Shown here piece after piece: positions 1 to 7,716 of a stretch of DNA of 25,000 bases (its first letter is position 1; the number at the start of each line of letters is the position of its first letter). A program made the position numbers and the translations under genes. The stretch comes from Symbiodinium natans (taxonomy: Eukaryota > Sar > Dinophyceae > Suessiales > Symbiodiniaceae), in NCBI GenBank assembly GCA_905221605.1, contig CAJNDS010002446.1, positions 1-25,000 on the forward strand. The letters are read 5' to 3'. The notes beneath the pieces are model-generated. The model was not told the DNA's origin. It made no database searches and worked only from the letters and a program-made list of their open reading frames with translations.

Positions 1-143
1 GGGAGAGGGAGAGGCAGAGGGAGAGGGAGAGGGAGAGGGAGAGGGAGAGGGAGAGAGAGAGTGCGAGAGAGAGAGAGAGAGAGAGCGAGAGGGCGAGAGA
101 GGGAGAGAGAGGGAGAGACAAACAGAGAGAGGGAGGGAGAGAG
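1..143 (+). repeat. GGGAGA / GA purine microsatellite
   Basis: Nearly pure G/A on this strand. It begins as tandem GGGAGA (with one GGCAGA variant), passes into GA dinucleotides near position 52 and then into interrupted GA/GGGA to about 143. It runs off the left edge of the window. The reading frame through it (Arg/Glu repeats) is a by-product of the period. Confidence 0.95.
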
Positions 144-232
144 CTCCTCTGAGATCGCTACTATTAAACTAAACCACCCTCAAGTCCCCGATGCTGGGAG
201 CAGGGGGGCAGGAGCTCCCCCTAAGGAAACCT

Positions 233-324
233 CCTTTTTTCCTGGTAGTCTGGGGCCTGAACCCTAAACCCTAAACCCTAAACCCTAAACCCTAAACATC
301 CCTTTGTTCCTGGTAGTCTGGGGC
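233..324. repeat. 24-bp direct repeat flanking a telomere array
   Basis: Copies at 233-256 and 301-324 match at 23 of 24 bases and share TTCCTGGTAGTCTGGGGC. The five-unit CCCTAAA array at 262-296 lies between them. The arrangement resembles a target duplication made when the array was inserted. Confidence 0.85.
262..296 (-). repeat. Interstitial telomeric array, CCCTAAA x5
   Basis: Five perfect CCCTAAA units. The array sits inside the 24-bp direct repeat described at 233-324. Confidence 0.97.
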
Positions 325-375
325 TCAAGGAGTTTGAGCCCCATCAACGCTTCCCCAGCTCCGACTCCCTGAGCT

Positions 376-673
376 TTGGGGCTATGTAGGGCTTATAGGG
401 TTTATAGAGTTTGTAGAGTTTATGAAGTTTATAGGATTTGTAGGGTTTATAGGGTTTATAGGGTTTATAGGGTTTGTGCAGTTAATAGGATTTGTAGGGT
501 TTATAGGGTTTATAGGGTTTATAGGGTTTATAGGGTTTGTAGAGTTTATGAAGTTTATAGGATTTGTAGGGTTTATAGGGTTTATAGGGCTTATAGGGTT
601 TGTAGAGTTTATGAAGTTTTTAGGATTTGTAGGGTTTATAGGGTTTATGGGGTTCATAGGGCCTACAGGGCTC
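376..673 (+). repeat. 9-bp GGGTTTATA minisatellite with 63-bp higher-order period
   Basis: The basic unit is 9 bp (GGGTTTATA and variants such as GGGTTTGTA, GAGTTTATG and AAGTTTATA). A marker segment beginning GTAGAGTTT or GTGCAGTTA recurs at 413, 476, 539 and 602, so seven 9-mers form a 63-bp higher-order unit present about four times. Because 9 is a multiple of 3, several frames stay open on both strands. The frame at 422-781 starts with ATG and encodes repeated Gly-Phe-Ile. The frame at 376-873 has a 21-residue period (RVYRVYRVC-like). I see no sign that either is translated. The unit looks like a TTTAGGG derivative carrying two extra bases. Confidence 0.9.
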
Positions 674-1502
674 AAGGTTGGCATGGTGTTTGGACAGGCT
701 CGAGCGGTTTTGTGGCTTACCCAGGCGCTTCAACCCTATCCTTTTGTCCCGGGCACCTGGCTTGCCTCAGTAGCACCCTAAAAATCAAAAACCCCAAAGC
801 AAGGCACCTCATGAAAGGGTGTAGTGCACGGTATAAGCCCCGAAAGGGTTGCAGTTTAGCAATGGACTTGTGATGACAGGCGCGCCACTGAAGCCCCAAT
901 AAATCTTGCTGACAAAGGCTGCTTGGCAAGCCAGTCATGTCACTGTGGTGATGATGATGATGATGATGATGATGGTGGTGATGATGATGATGATGATGAT
1001 GATATACGGTTCACGAGAATGAACTAAACGCATGAAGGCACTGGATTTAGCAAGAACTGTGAGGCACTGAGGGTCTCATAGAAAAAACCGCAGCCAATCT
1101 CCCGGTGCTGGGGCCCTCCCATGAGTCATGAACGTCTGGAAGGACGGCGCTCGAGCGCAAAAGCCGCAATTCAACCACCACCGGAGGCCCTCCACTGATC
1201 GGTGCGGGGTATCGTTTTTTCGCATCATGCCTGCGCGTTTCGCGTGCGAGGCTCCATGATAAGAGGCAGTGATGTCTCGTCGGCGTTTTGGGGCATATGG
1301 CGCAAGTGGCTTAGGGTCGGGTTGAGGGTTTGAGCTAGGGGCGAGATGCCGTGCTGAGTGGCAGAACCTACAGGAATACCCAACTTAAACCTTAAGAGCA
1401 GATCACCAACTCTCAGATCAGCCCCCTGCCAACCTACCGGCCTCGTAGCCACCGTTGGAGGGGATACCTGTCATCACACCATGCGGCGCAAACAGGAGTG
1501 CC
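674..1502. other. Spacer without recognisable gene
   Basis: Mixed-composition DNA. It holds the GAT microsatellite (947-1003) and scattered single heptamer variants near 1312-1340. The longest non-repeat frame is 1225-1452 on the minus strand, about 75 codons without an ATG start at its 5' end. I recognise nothing in its translation. Confidence 0.6.
947..1003 (+). repeat. GAT trinucleotide microsatellite
   Basis: Tandem GAT/ATG triplets interrupted once by GGTGGT. Confidence 0.97.
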
Positions 1503-1531
1503 TAGGGTTTAGGGTTAGGGTTTAGGGTTTA
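1503..1531 (+). repeat. TTTAGGG array, short
   Basis: Four units, one shortened to TTAGGG. Confidence 0.93.
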
Positions 1532-1655
1532 AGATTCATACATTTGACGCTCGAACGAGGGTCCCCAGGATCATAAAACTGAACTGAGAGGAATGAAGGT
1601 TGGACTGGCAAGGGCCGCTACACCCAACAACCCTACACCGCGAAACCTCATACGT

Positions 1656-1762
1656 ACCCTAAACCGCCTAAACCCTTACACCCACTGAACCCTAAACCCT
1701 GAACCCTAAACCCTAAACCCTAAACCCTAAACCCTAAACCCTAAACCCTAAACCCTAAACCC
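1656..1762 (-). repeat. CCCTAAA array
   Basis: Degenerate at its left end (single units and CCGCCTAAA), then about ten uniform units from 1689, with one CCCTGAA. Confidence 0.96.
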
Positions 1763-1888
1763 CTATTGGGGAGGAGGGCTTTCATCATCCCTGGGCCTTC
1801 GGCAGGCATGGTGTCTGTCTTTTGGACCTTTTTTAGGCTGCGCAAGTCGACAGGCAGGGTGCGCCCCAAAAAAACAGAACAATCAGAA

Positions 1889-1983
1889 TTTAGGGTTTAG
1901 GGTTTCGGGTTTAGGGTTTGGGGGTAGGTTTAGATTTTAGGGTTTAGGATGGTTTAGAGTTTAGGGTTTAGGGTTTAAGGTTA
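1889..1983 (+). repeat. TTTAGGG array, degenerate
   Basis: Canonical units mixed with TTTCGGG, TTTGGGGG, TTTAGGATGG and TTTAGAG variants. Confidence 0.9.
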
Positions 1984-2343
1984 CAAGTACTAAGAATACC
2001 GAGCCTGCGTTGGCCGCGAATATGTCGATGGGGCCAGCGACGGCCTCCCCACAGTTGAATTAGGGGGCATAAGGAGGGACCCTTCGAATCGGGCCCTTAA
2101 TCTAGTTCCCCTAGAAAACCTCTATAAACATATGAATATTTTTATGTCTTGGAAAGTCCCTATTTTCCTGAGCAGCACTGAAATAACCCCCAAACAACCC
2201 CTAAGGTCCCTTACAAGGGTCCCCTCCTTTAGTTCTGTAGGTACAGAGATGGCCGGGTCTCAGATTGCCAGACGATGGAAGTTGGGCAGAAGCTGCTGCA
2301 TTCTCCCGCACACCCAAGTCCGACTGCCCGGTGCTTCAACATA
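1984..2343. other. Spacer with GGGACCC-type motifs
   Basis: No gene seen. It carries GGGACCC at 2076-2082 and the partly palindromic TCCCTTACAAGGGTCCCC near 2208-2225, which resembles the dispersed spacer motif at 14705-14731 and 18306-18332. Confidence 0.6.
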
Positions 2344-2369
2344 TCCTAAACCCGAAACCCTAAACCCGA
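2344..2369 (-). repeat. CCCTAAA array, short and degenerate
   Basis: Three to four units, including CCCGAAA. Confidence 0.8.
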
Positions 2370-2475
2370 TATGAGGCCACTAAACCTTCATGGCCAAGAC
2401 GTATGTAGATCCCGCAACTGCCCTGAAATCCTGCAACCCCGATACCCCAACTGTGCGCCATTATGCCCTACATCC

Positions 2476-2531
2476 TAGGTTTCAGGGTTAGGGCTTAGAG
2501 TTTAGGGTTACAGGTTTCGGGTTTAGGGGTT
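2476..2531 (+). repeat. TTTAGGG array, degenerate
   Basis: Units TTTCAGGG, TTAGGGC, TTTAGAG and TTTCGGG; few are canonical. Confidence 0.8.
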
Positions 2532-2939
2532 CCTAAACCTGCATCGACTTGCATCGGAAGAAGTGCTTTGCCTGCTTGGGCCATCTGGGTTAGGAGGCTT
2601 GTGGCTTGATGATAGCACTCTGTGAGGCTTAGTTTAGAGTAAATCGGGTCCAAGAGGGCTTGTACGGAGGTTTCCTAAAGCGTGTGTAGCTTGTTTGGGA
2701 AAGATATCAGAAACATCGTATTTTGGGGTAGAGTAGGTGGGCCCCTAATCTGGGAGATGCCCATATGCGTAGTTCTCTGAAGTAGGGCCCCTGTATAAGA
2801 TCCCTGTATAAGGGTGCCGCCATATAATGAGTACCCCAAAAGGGACCCTAAATTAGAAAACTGCCCATACACGTGCTCGGACACACACCCAGTACTGCGG
2901 GCTTGTTGCATCACGAGGAGCCCTCAACCCTGAGCTTGG
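2532..2939. other. Spacer with a tandem CCCTGTATAAG pair and dispersed motif
   Basis: CCCTGTATAAG occurs at 2789-2799 and 2802-2812. GGTGCCGCCATAT at 2813-2825 resembles, in inverted form, GTGGCGGC at 19062-19069, and in the same orientation the block at 8951-8961. GGGACCC is at 2842-2848. AGCACTCTGTGAGG near 2613 resembles AGCACTCTATAAGG near 4680. No coding signal. Confidence 0.6.
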
Positions 2940-3042
2940 CTTAGGGTTTATACGGCTTCGGGTTGAGGGTTGAGGGTTGAGGGTTTAGGGTTTAGGGTTG
3001 AGGGTTTAAGGTTTAGGGTTTAGGGTTAGGGTTTTGGGGTTT
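2940..3042 (+). repeat. TTTAGGG array with TTGAGGG block
   Basis: It starts as TTGAGGG repeats (2960-2985), then canonical TTTAGGG, then TTTTGGGG. Confidence 0.95.
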
Positions 3043-3391
3043 GCTGCAAGATGGCGCAGAAGCTGTGAAGGCTGGGATGCAGAGTAGCCTCGCAAGCTTG
3101 GTGACATGCGGCGATCATGACCCGATTGTGGAGGGCCATCTAACATTTCATCAGGCGGCAAAGCCATCTAACATTTCATCAGGCGGCAAAGCCACCCTAA
3201 CATGTTCCTTTTAGGGCTTAAGCCTATAAAGTCAATTCAACTGCCTGCTTCCAAAATACTTCTTCCGTCCAGGCAGGGGGCTTCAAGGGTTTGAGGAGGG
3301 CTTGCTTGCAGGAGGATGTTTCAAGCAGGGTGGGCCACGCACAGGAACGCAGAGAGGGGAAGGAAGGTACCTATCTTTCAGAACGGACTCC
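3043..3391. other. Spacer holding a 28-bp tandem duplication
   Basis: Apart from the duplication at 3135-3194 I see no repeat or coding feature. Confidence 0.55.
3135..3194. repeat. 28-bp tandem duplication
   Basis: A 28-bp unit starting GCCATCTAACATTTCATC occurs at 3135 and 3163 without a mismatch. A third copy begins at 3191 and stops after four bases. Confidence 0.95.
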
Positions 3392-3447
3392 CCAAACCCT
3401 AAACCCAAAACCCCAAGGCCAGTCCCTTAACCCTTAAACCCAAAACC
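3392..3447 (-). repeat. CCCTAAA array, degenerate
   Basis: CCCTAAA, CCCAAAA, CCCTTAA and CCCTTAAA units. It faces the G-rich array that begins only about 16 bp to the right. Confidence 0.85.
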
Positions 3448-3462
3448 GGCCCGGGGGGACCC

Positions 3463-3536
3463 AGGGTTTAGGGTTTAACTAGGGTTTGGGGTTTAGGGTT
3501 TAGGGTTTAGGGTTTAGGGTTTAGGGTTTAGGGTTG
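3463..3536 (+). repeat. TTTAGGG array
   Basis: About nine units. With 3392-3447 it forms a C-rich then G-rich inverted pair separated by a GC-rich link (CGGCCCGGGGGG). Confidence 0.96.
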
Positions 3537-3563
3537 GGGGGGCTCATCTTGTGTGCGCCCTCA

Positions 3564-3584
3564 ATTGCAGAGAGCCTCTGCAAT
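3564..3584. other. Perfect 9-bp hairpin
   Basis: ATTGCAGAG, loop AGC, CTCTGCAAT. No run of T follows, so it is not offered as a terminator. Confidence 0.7.
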
Positions 3585-3622
3585 GGAGATCAAGCGCCGC
3601 ACATCCATCTCCTCATCGGTTG

Positions 3623-3825
3623 ACTAGGAAGTTCATGGTACTTTGTTAACTGTACTTAAAACTGTACGTATAAGGGTTTAGGGTTTAGGCTTTAGGGTTT
3701 TAGTTTACAACTGTACGAATATCTGTACCTAGAACTGTACTTAAAATCATATTAGGGCACGTAAGGGGCTTATGAGTGGGTTGGAAGTACAGTAGTTGGT
3801 TGATAAGTACCATGAACCTCCAAGT
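3623..3825. mobile_element. 203-bp MITE-like inverted-repeat element
   Basis: The ends at 3623-3643 and 3805-3825 are inverted copies matching at 19 of 21 bases; the shared core is GGARGTTCATGGTACTT. The hexamer CTGTAC recurs inside both arms (3650, 3662, 3711, 3723, 3735, and inverted at 3787). The centre carries a short TTTAGGG array, and GTAAGGGGCTTATGAG at about 3761 is the inverted form of the dispersed spacer motif. No coding capacity. I see no convincing target duplication, so the exact ends are uncertain. Calling it a miniature inverted-repeat transposable element is inference from structure. Confidence 0.6.
3671..3704 (+). repeat. TTTAGGG array inside the MITE-like element
   Basis: About four units, one TTTAGGC. 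Confidence 0.9.
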
Positions 3826-4096
3826 AGGGGTTTTCGTGCGTCAAGAGCGCAATTTAGGGACGTTGTAGGGAAAATGATCGGGGGGTAGTAGAATCCCTAT
3901 TAAGGACTGTCAGTATAAGGGGGAACATTCCAAAACGTAATCCTTAAGAGTTCAGAATACTGGGGCGGCTCTCTCTGCATGAGCGTATGGGCGATAAAAC
4001 TGACTCAAAATCCAATAACCTAGGCCGAGGGTGGGAAGGGGGGGAGGGGGGGGTTGGGGGAAACTTGTGGATTTCAACCCTCGAAAAAGGGGAATC
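3826..4096. other. Spacer with G-rich tract
   Basis: A G-rich stretch lies at about 4028-4061, followed by TTGTGGATT, which also follows the poly-G at 8857-8876. No gene. Confidence 0.5.
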
Positions 4097-4144
4097 AGGG
4101 TTTAGGGTTTAGGGTTTCGGGTTTCGGGTTTAGGGTTTAGGGTT
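4097..4144 (+). repeat. TTTAGGG array
   Basis: About seven units, including two TTTCGGG. Confidence 0.95.
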
Positions 4145-4420
4145 GCTGGAAGGGTGCGTGGTGGGACGCTGAATTCTGAATCAGCAAGCCCAATCCTGCG
4201 CCACATTGCAGCGCACAGGAATGCCGTCCAACTCCGCGGCCACTGCTCGAGCTGACTCCTTTTCAAGGGATTCATCAAAGAGACTTTTCTTTTTAGGGAT
4301 TCCTGTGAAGCTCCGATTTTCAGCCCCCTTACAGAGACAATACATATGTTTGGAGAGTTGAGGTCTCAGAAGTTTAGGGTTGTGGATCTCCGGGGCTTGG
4401 TAGTGATTGGGGTTCTCTCA

Positions 4421-4516
4421 GGTTTGGGGGTTTAGGGTTTAGGGCTTAGGGTTAAGGCTTTAGGGTTTCGGGTTCAGGGTTTAGGGTTCAGGGTTCAGGG
4501 TTTAGGGGGTTGAGGG
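4421..4516 (+). repeat. TTTAGGG array with TTCAGGG variants
   Basis: Canonical units mixed with TTCAGGG, TTAAGGC and TTTCGGG. Confidence 0.92.
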
Positions 4517-4569
4517 AATGGGGGGCTGGCCTTCAATGATGTGCGGGTGCCTCAGATTTTTTGCAGATG

Positions 4570-4594
4570 GGTTTAGGGTTTAGGGGTTAGGGGT
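4570..4594 (+). repeat. TTTAGGG array, short
   Basis: Three units, two of them with four G. Confidence 0.85.
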
Positions 4595-4923
4595 TCAAAA
4601 GAGCTTTTGCCCAAACTCAAGGGACTAAAGGAGGGACCCTGCTAACGGACCCTTAGGCGTTCTTTGGCGGGGTTAATCAGCACTCTATAAGGTATATGTA
4701 CAGGTTATATGGGTTTACGATATTAGGGGTACCTTCTTGGGGTCTTTACTCTAAGGGAATCCGACTATTTGGGGGTATATATCACGGGTCCCTTATTTTC
4801 GTAAACCCCCATTCTGGGAATAAGATTCAGGGTCCGTTCTAGCGGTCCCCCCCTTCTAGCCCTTAAGAAACCCTCAAGAAACACCAAGCCATGCCAAGAT
4901 GGACTCGGAACGACCTCCTAGAA
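4595..4923. other. Spacer with a copy of a dispersed 34-bp block
   Basis: The block 4728-4761 matches the reverse complement of 8921-8954 at 29 of 34 bases. GGGACCC (4633-4639) and GGGTCCC (4786-4792) lie nearby. AT-rich stretches separate these GC-rich palindrome-like motifs. No coding signal. Confidence 0.6.
4728..4761 (+). repeat. Dispersed 34-bp block, copy 1
   Basis: It contains CCTTCTTGGGGTC and AGGGAATC. The copy at 8921-8954 is on the other strand. Five substitutions and no gaps separate the two. Confidence 0.85.
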
Positions 4924-5068
4924 GGGTTTAGCTTAGGGTTTAGGGTTTAGGGTTTAGGGTTTAAGGTTTAGGGTTTAGGGTTTAGGGTTTAGGGTTTAGG
5001 GTTGAGGGTTGAGGGTTGAGGGTTGAGGGTCGAGGGTCGAGGGTTGAGGGTTGAGGGTTGAGTTAGGG
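4924..5068 (+). repeat. TTTAGGG array passing into a TTGAGGG block
   Basis: About ten canonical units to 5000, then about nine units in which TTT became TTG (some TCG). The switch is sharp, so the variant was probably amplified as a block. Confidence 0.96.
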
Positions 5069-5187
5069 AGCCTCCGTGGAAAAAAAGAAACACCCTAAAC
5101 CTTCCACAGTTCAGCTATGGGTGTAAGTTTTGGGCCTTATAGGGCTTAACTATAGGGTTTAGGGTGGTTTTAGGCTTTGCAGGTCGG

Positions 5188-5287
5188 AACCCTAAACCCC
5201 TGCAAGTAAAACCCGAAGCCCTACAAACCCTAAACCCTAAACCCTAAACCCTAAACCCTAAACCCTAAACCCTACAAACCCTAAGCC
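5188..5287 (-). repeat. CCCTAAA array
   Basis: Degenerate at the left, uniform from 5228 to about 5270, ending in CCCTACAAA units. A short TTTAGGG stretch precedes it at about 5154-5175 in the opposite orientation. Confidence 0.95.
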
Positions 5288-5393
5288 CGTTTGCGGTGCT
5301 CCCCCACCTCAGTGAGGTCAGCAACCACCACGCGCTTCGCACCCAGGCTTTTGAAGCGACGGCACAGTGCGGCACCTAACGGTGTGGAGAGCG

Positions 5394-5457
5394 GGGTTTG
5401 GGGTTTAGGGTTTAGGGTTTAGGCTTTAGGCTTTAGGCTTTAGGCTTTAGGCTATAG
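5394..5457 (+). repeat. TTTAGGG array with TTTAGGC block
   Basis: Three canonical units, then about five consecutive TTTAGGC units. Confidence 0.94.
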
Positions 5458-5559
5458 GTGGACTTTGGGGTTCGTGTGGGGTAAATAGGGGGGGGGGGTT
5501 TAGGGATGTAGGGGTGAGGTCAAGGCAGTTCCGCACTTGTAGCTGACTCACACATTTGA

Positions 5560-5622
5560 CCTAAACCCTAAAGCCCAAACCCCAAACCCTAAGACCTAAA
5601 CCCTGAACCCTGAACCCTAAAA
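5560..5622 (-). repeat. CCCTAAA array, degenerate
   Basis: CCCTAAA, CCCCAAA, CCTAAGA and CCCTGAA units inside the inverted repeat. Confidence 0.9.
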
Positions 5623-5753
5623 CATTTCCGTGTTGAGGGCTCGGCGTGGTGGTCATTTCCAAGCTCGGGCCCTGCTTTTCGCATGAGACATGCGACTGGG
5701 ACACCCTTTGCGCACCTCAAAATCCCCGCCTAGCCAGCTGGAGCCCTGTATTC

Positions 5754-5876
5754 TTTAGGGTTCAGGGTTCAGGGTTTAGGGAGGGTTCAGGGTTCAGGGT
5801 TCAGGGTTCAGGGTTGAGGGTCTAGGGTTTAGGGTTTTAGGGTTCAGGGTTTAGGGTTTAGGGTTTAGAGTTTAGG
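5754..5876 (+). repeat. TTTAGGG array with TTCAGGG block
   Basis: Runs of TTCAGGG (5760-5812) followed by mixed canonical units. It forms the inner part of the right arm of the inverted repeat. Confidence 0.94.
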
Positions 5877-6012
5877 TCGAATGTGAGTCAGCTACAAGTG
5901 CGGAACTCCCTCCCAGCAAGTGACCTCACATAGCTCAACGGGTCTCATAGAAGCTTACAACTTAGATACTCCATCCGCGGCCGGAAAAAAGTTGCGAAAC
6001 TTTCACGATACA

Positions 6013-6080
6013 CCCTAAACCCTAAACCCTAAACCCTAAACCCTAAAACCCTAAACCCTACAAACCCTAAAACCCTGAAC
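6013..6080 (-). repeat. CCCTAAA array
   Basis: About nine units, including 8-bp CCCTAAAA versions. Confidence 0.95.
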
Positions 6081-6152
6081 CTCGAAACGCCAAGAAAGCT
6101 GAAAGGCTCAAGTAGCTGCTGAAGTCCCACGCCGACCCTGCAGCTCAAAGGT

Positions 6153-6169
6153 GGGGGGGGGGGGGGGGG
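6153..6169 (+). repeat. Poly-G tract (17 G)
   Basis: An uninterrupted G run that leads directly into the GGGAAGGGAT minisatellite. Confidence 0.95.
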
Positions 6170-6360
6170 AAGGGATGGGAAGGGATGGGAATGATGGGAG
6201 GGATGGGAAGGGATGGGAAGGGATGGGAAGGGATGGGAAGGGATGGGAAGGGATGGGAAGGGATGGGAAGGGATGGGAAGGGATGGGAAGGGATGGGAAG
6301 GGATGGGAAGGGATGGGAAGGGATGGGAAGGGATGGGAAGGGATGGGAAGGGATGGGAAG
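6170..6360 (+). repeat. 10-bp GGGAAGGGAT minisatellite
   Basis: About nineteen units. After two irregular units near 6190-6205 the array is uniform. Frames through it encode Gly-Met-Gly-Arg-Asp-Gly-Lys-type or, on the other strand, Pro-Ser-His-Pro-Phe-type repeats. They are open only because the unit has no stop codon. Confidence 0.97.
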
Positions 6361-6971
6361 GCTTCAAAAAGCAAAAGAACAAGTCTACCGATGCTCAGCC
6401 AACGAAGCCGCATCTCCTAAAGAACTATACGTGGATGTTTAATGGGTGCTTTGAAACCCCAATGATAAGTCTACTTAGAACCTACTTGAGGGACTTAGGG
6501 GCCGTATAAGCACAGTTATCATTGAGGTTGTACGTGCCCATGAATTTCCAAAGTACGCCCTCATACCCCAAAGCTCAACACAAACTCGTCGCGCTGAGGC
6601 AGGCGCCAATTCCGCTTCCGCCTTGCTAGGCTGTGGCGATGGCACGAGGTTGACATGGGCCCTCGTGGTCTCTCATCTCTATAGATGGGAATTCGGGTTT
6701 AGGGTATTTAGTGCTTGTTTCTCATAATTTTGTGAAATTCCCCTTGGCTGCACTTAGGAGGGTAGCTATAAGTTAAATTTTAGCTGCTGTACTAGGAAAC
6801 CCAATAAACCCAAAAAGGCTAAGGATCTAAAGTTACAGTAAAGCACCATAAAGTCCAAAATGCAAATATGGTTTCGCCTGATTTCGCCCCAGATGCTGTA
6901 TGAGTATGAACCTCAACACAACTGACCCAGTCCCACCTGTGTCGGCATTGGGCCATCGTAGCTTAGGTCAC
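6361..6971. other. Spacer without recognisable gene
   Basis: About 600 bp with one minor TTTAGGG trace at 6695-6710. GGGGCCGTATAAGC near 6499 resembles the inverted dispersed spacer motif. The part from 6715 to 6900 is richer in A/T. All frames are short. Confidence 0.55.
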
Positions 6972-7015
6972 GCTAAACCCTACACCCTACACCCTAAACC
7001 CTAAACCCTAAAACC
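6972..7015 (-). repeat. CCCTAAA array
   Basis: Six units, two of them CCCTACA. Confidence 0.93.
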
Positions 7016-7124
7016 AGAGGTTTAATGACTACTGGACTGCTAAACCGAACTCCGAAAACCTTCCCGCAATCCCCAAACCCTTCCATGGCCAGGGACTTCG
7101 GGGGAGTCTCGGGGCTTGGAGCTT

Positions 7125-7165
7125 TCAGGGGTTTGGGGTTTAGGGTTTAGGTGGCTTAGGTGCCT
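7125..7165 (+). repeat. TTTAGGG array, degenerate
   Basis: Two canonical units with TTTGGGG and GGCTTAGG at the edges. Confidence 0.8.
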
Positions 7166-7290
7166 GAGGTTGAGTCATTGAGGGTTTGTGGCATAGGCGT
7201 GCCTCCGGTGACGACGCAGACCTTCCCTGCGACAGCCGATGGTTCCGCCATGGCAGCTTGCAAAAACCCTTCTGAGCCCACAAAAGAGCT

Positions 7291-7345
7291 GCCCTAAGCC
7301 CTAAGCCCTAAGCCCTAAGCCCTAAACCCTAAACCCTAAACCCTG
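7291..7345 (-). repeat. CCCTAAG / CCCTAAA array
   Basis: Four CCCTAAG units followed by about four CCCTAAA, with a sharp switch. Confidence 0.95.
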
Positions 7346-7550
7346 TTTGGGATGTCTGCGAGTCCGAAAATCCAAAACTTTGAGCTACATGTTGCGCATT
7401 GACATTTGCAACCTACGTATGTAATTAACGCATCTACGATGAAAGAATGTTTTTTTTCCTACGGGCTTGCGCGCCTGCACCGTGCTGGCCCATCATCCGA
7501 AAATTACCGGGCACGCGATGCATTCTTCTGTCCCTTAGCGTGCTGACGCG

Positions 7551-7610
7551 GTTTAGGGTTTAGGGCTTATGAGGTTCATGGCCAGGGTTTGGGTTTTAGG
7601 GTTTTGGTGT
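7551..7610 (+). repeat. TTTAGGG arrays, two short fragments
   Basis: Two to three units at 7551-7567, then TTTGGG/TTTTAGGG variants at 7585-7610. Confidence 0.8.
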
Positions 7611-7716
7611 TTCATTCGTGCTTTGCGGAGAGGTGTGAGCCGGAGCCTAAGAACACGAGCCCGCGAAAAGCAATAGCCCCGAAGTGGACAAGGTTTGCTT
7701 TGTCGTGAATCCCTGT

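Larger units (their letters stand above)
5514..5929. repeat. Large imperfect inverted repeat enclosing two arrays
   Basis: The left arm is about 5514-5572 and the right arm about 5861-5929. The arms share GTGAGGTCA at the outer ends, then (after a small indel) AGTTCCGCACTTGTAGCTG, then ACTCA, a 2-bp indel and GACCTAAAC. Both arms end inward in a telomere array: CCCTAAA on the left and TTTAGGG on the right. The junction between unique sequence and array is thus present twice in inverted orientation. The centre (5623-5753) is not repeated. Confidence 0.85.

Noticed and set aside
61-267. Arg/Glu-rich reading frame
   Set aside because: It is the translation of the GGGAGA/GA microsatellite running into a spacer; the start codon is not ATG.
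376-873. 165-codon and overlapping frames with Tyr-Arg-Val or Gly-Phe-Ile repeats
   Set aside because: They are open because the 9-bp unit is a multiple of three and stop-free in several frames on both strands at once, which argues against selection on any one frame.
3564-3584. Transcription terminator at the 9-bp hairpin
   Set aside because: No U-run follows, no gene precedes it, and intrinsic terminators of this kind are not expected in a eukaryotic nucleus.
6029-6509. Five overlapping frames, plus and minus, of 85-117 codons
   Set aside because: All are translations of the stop-free GGGAAGGGAT decamer; simultaneous openness on both strands marks them as artefacts.
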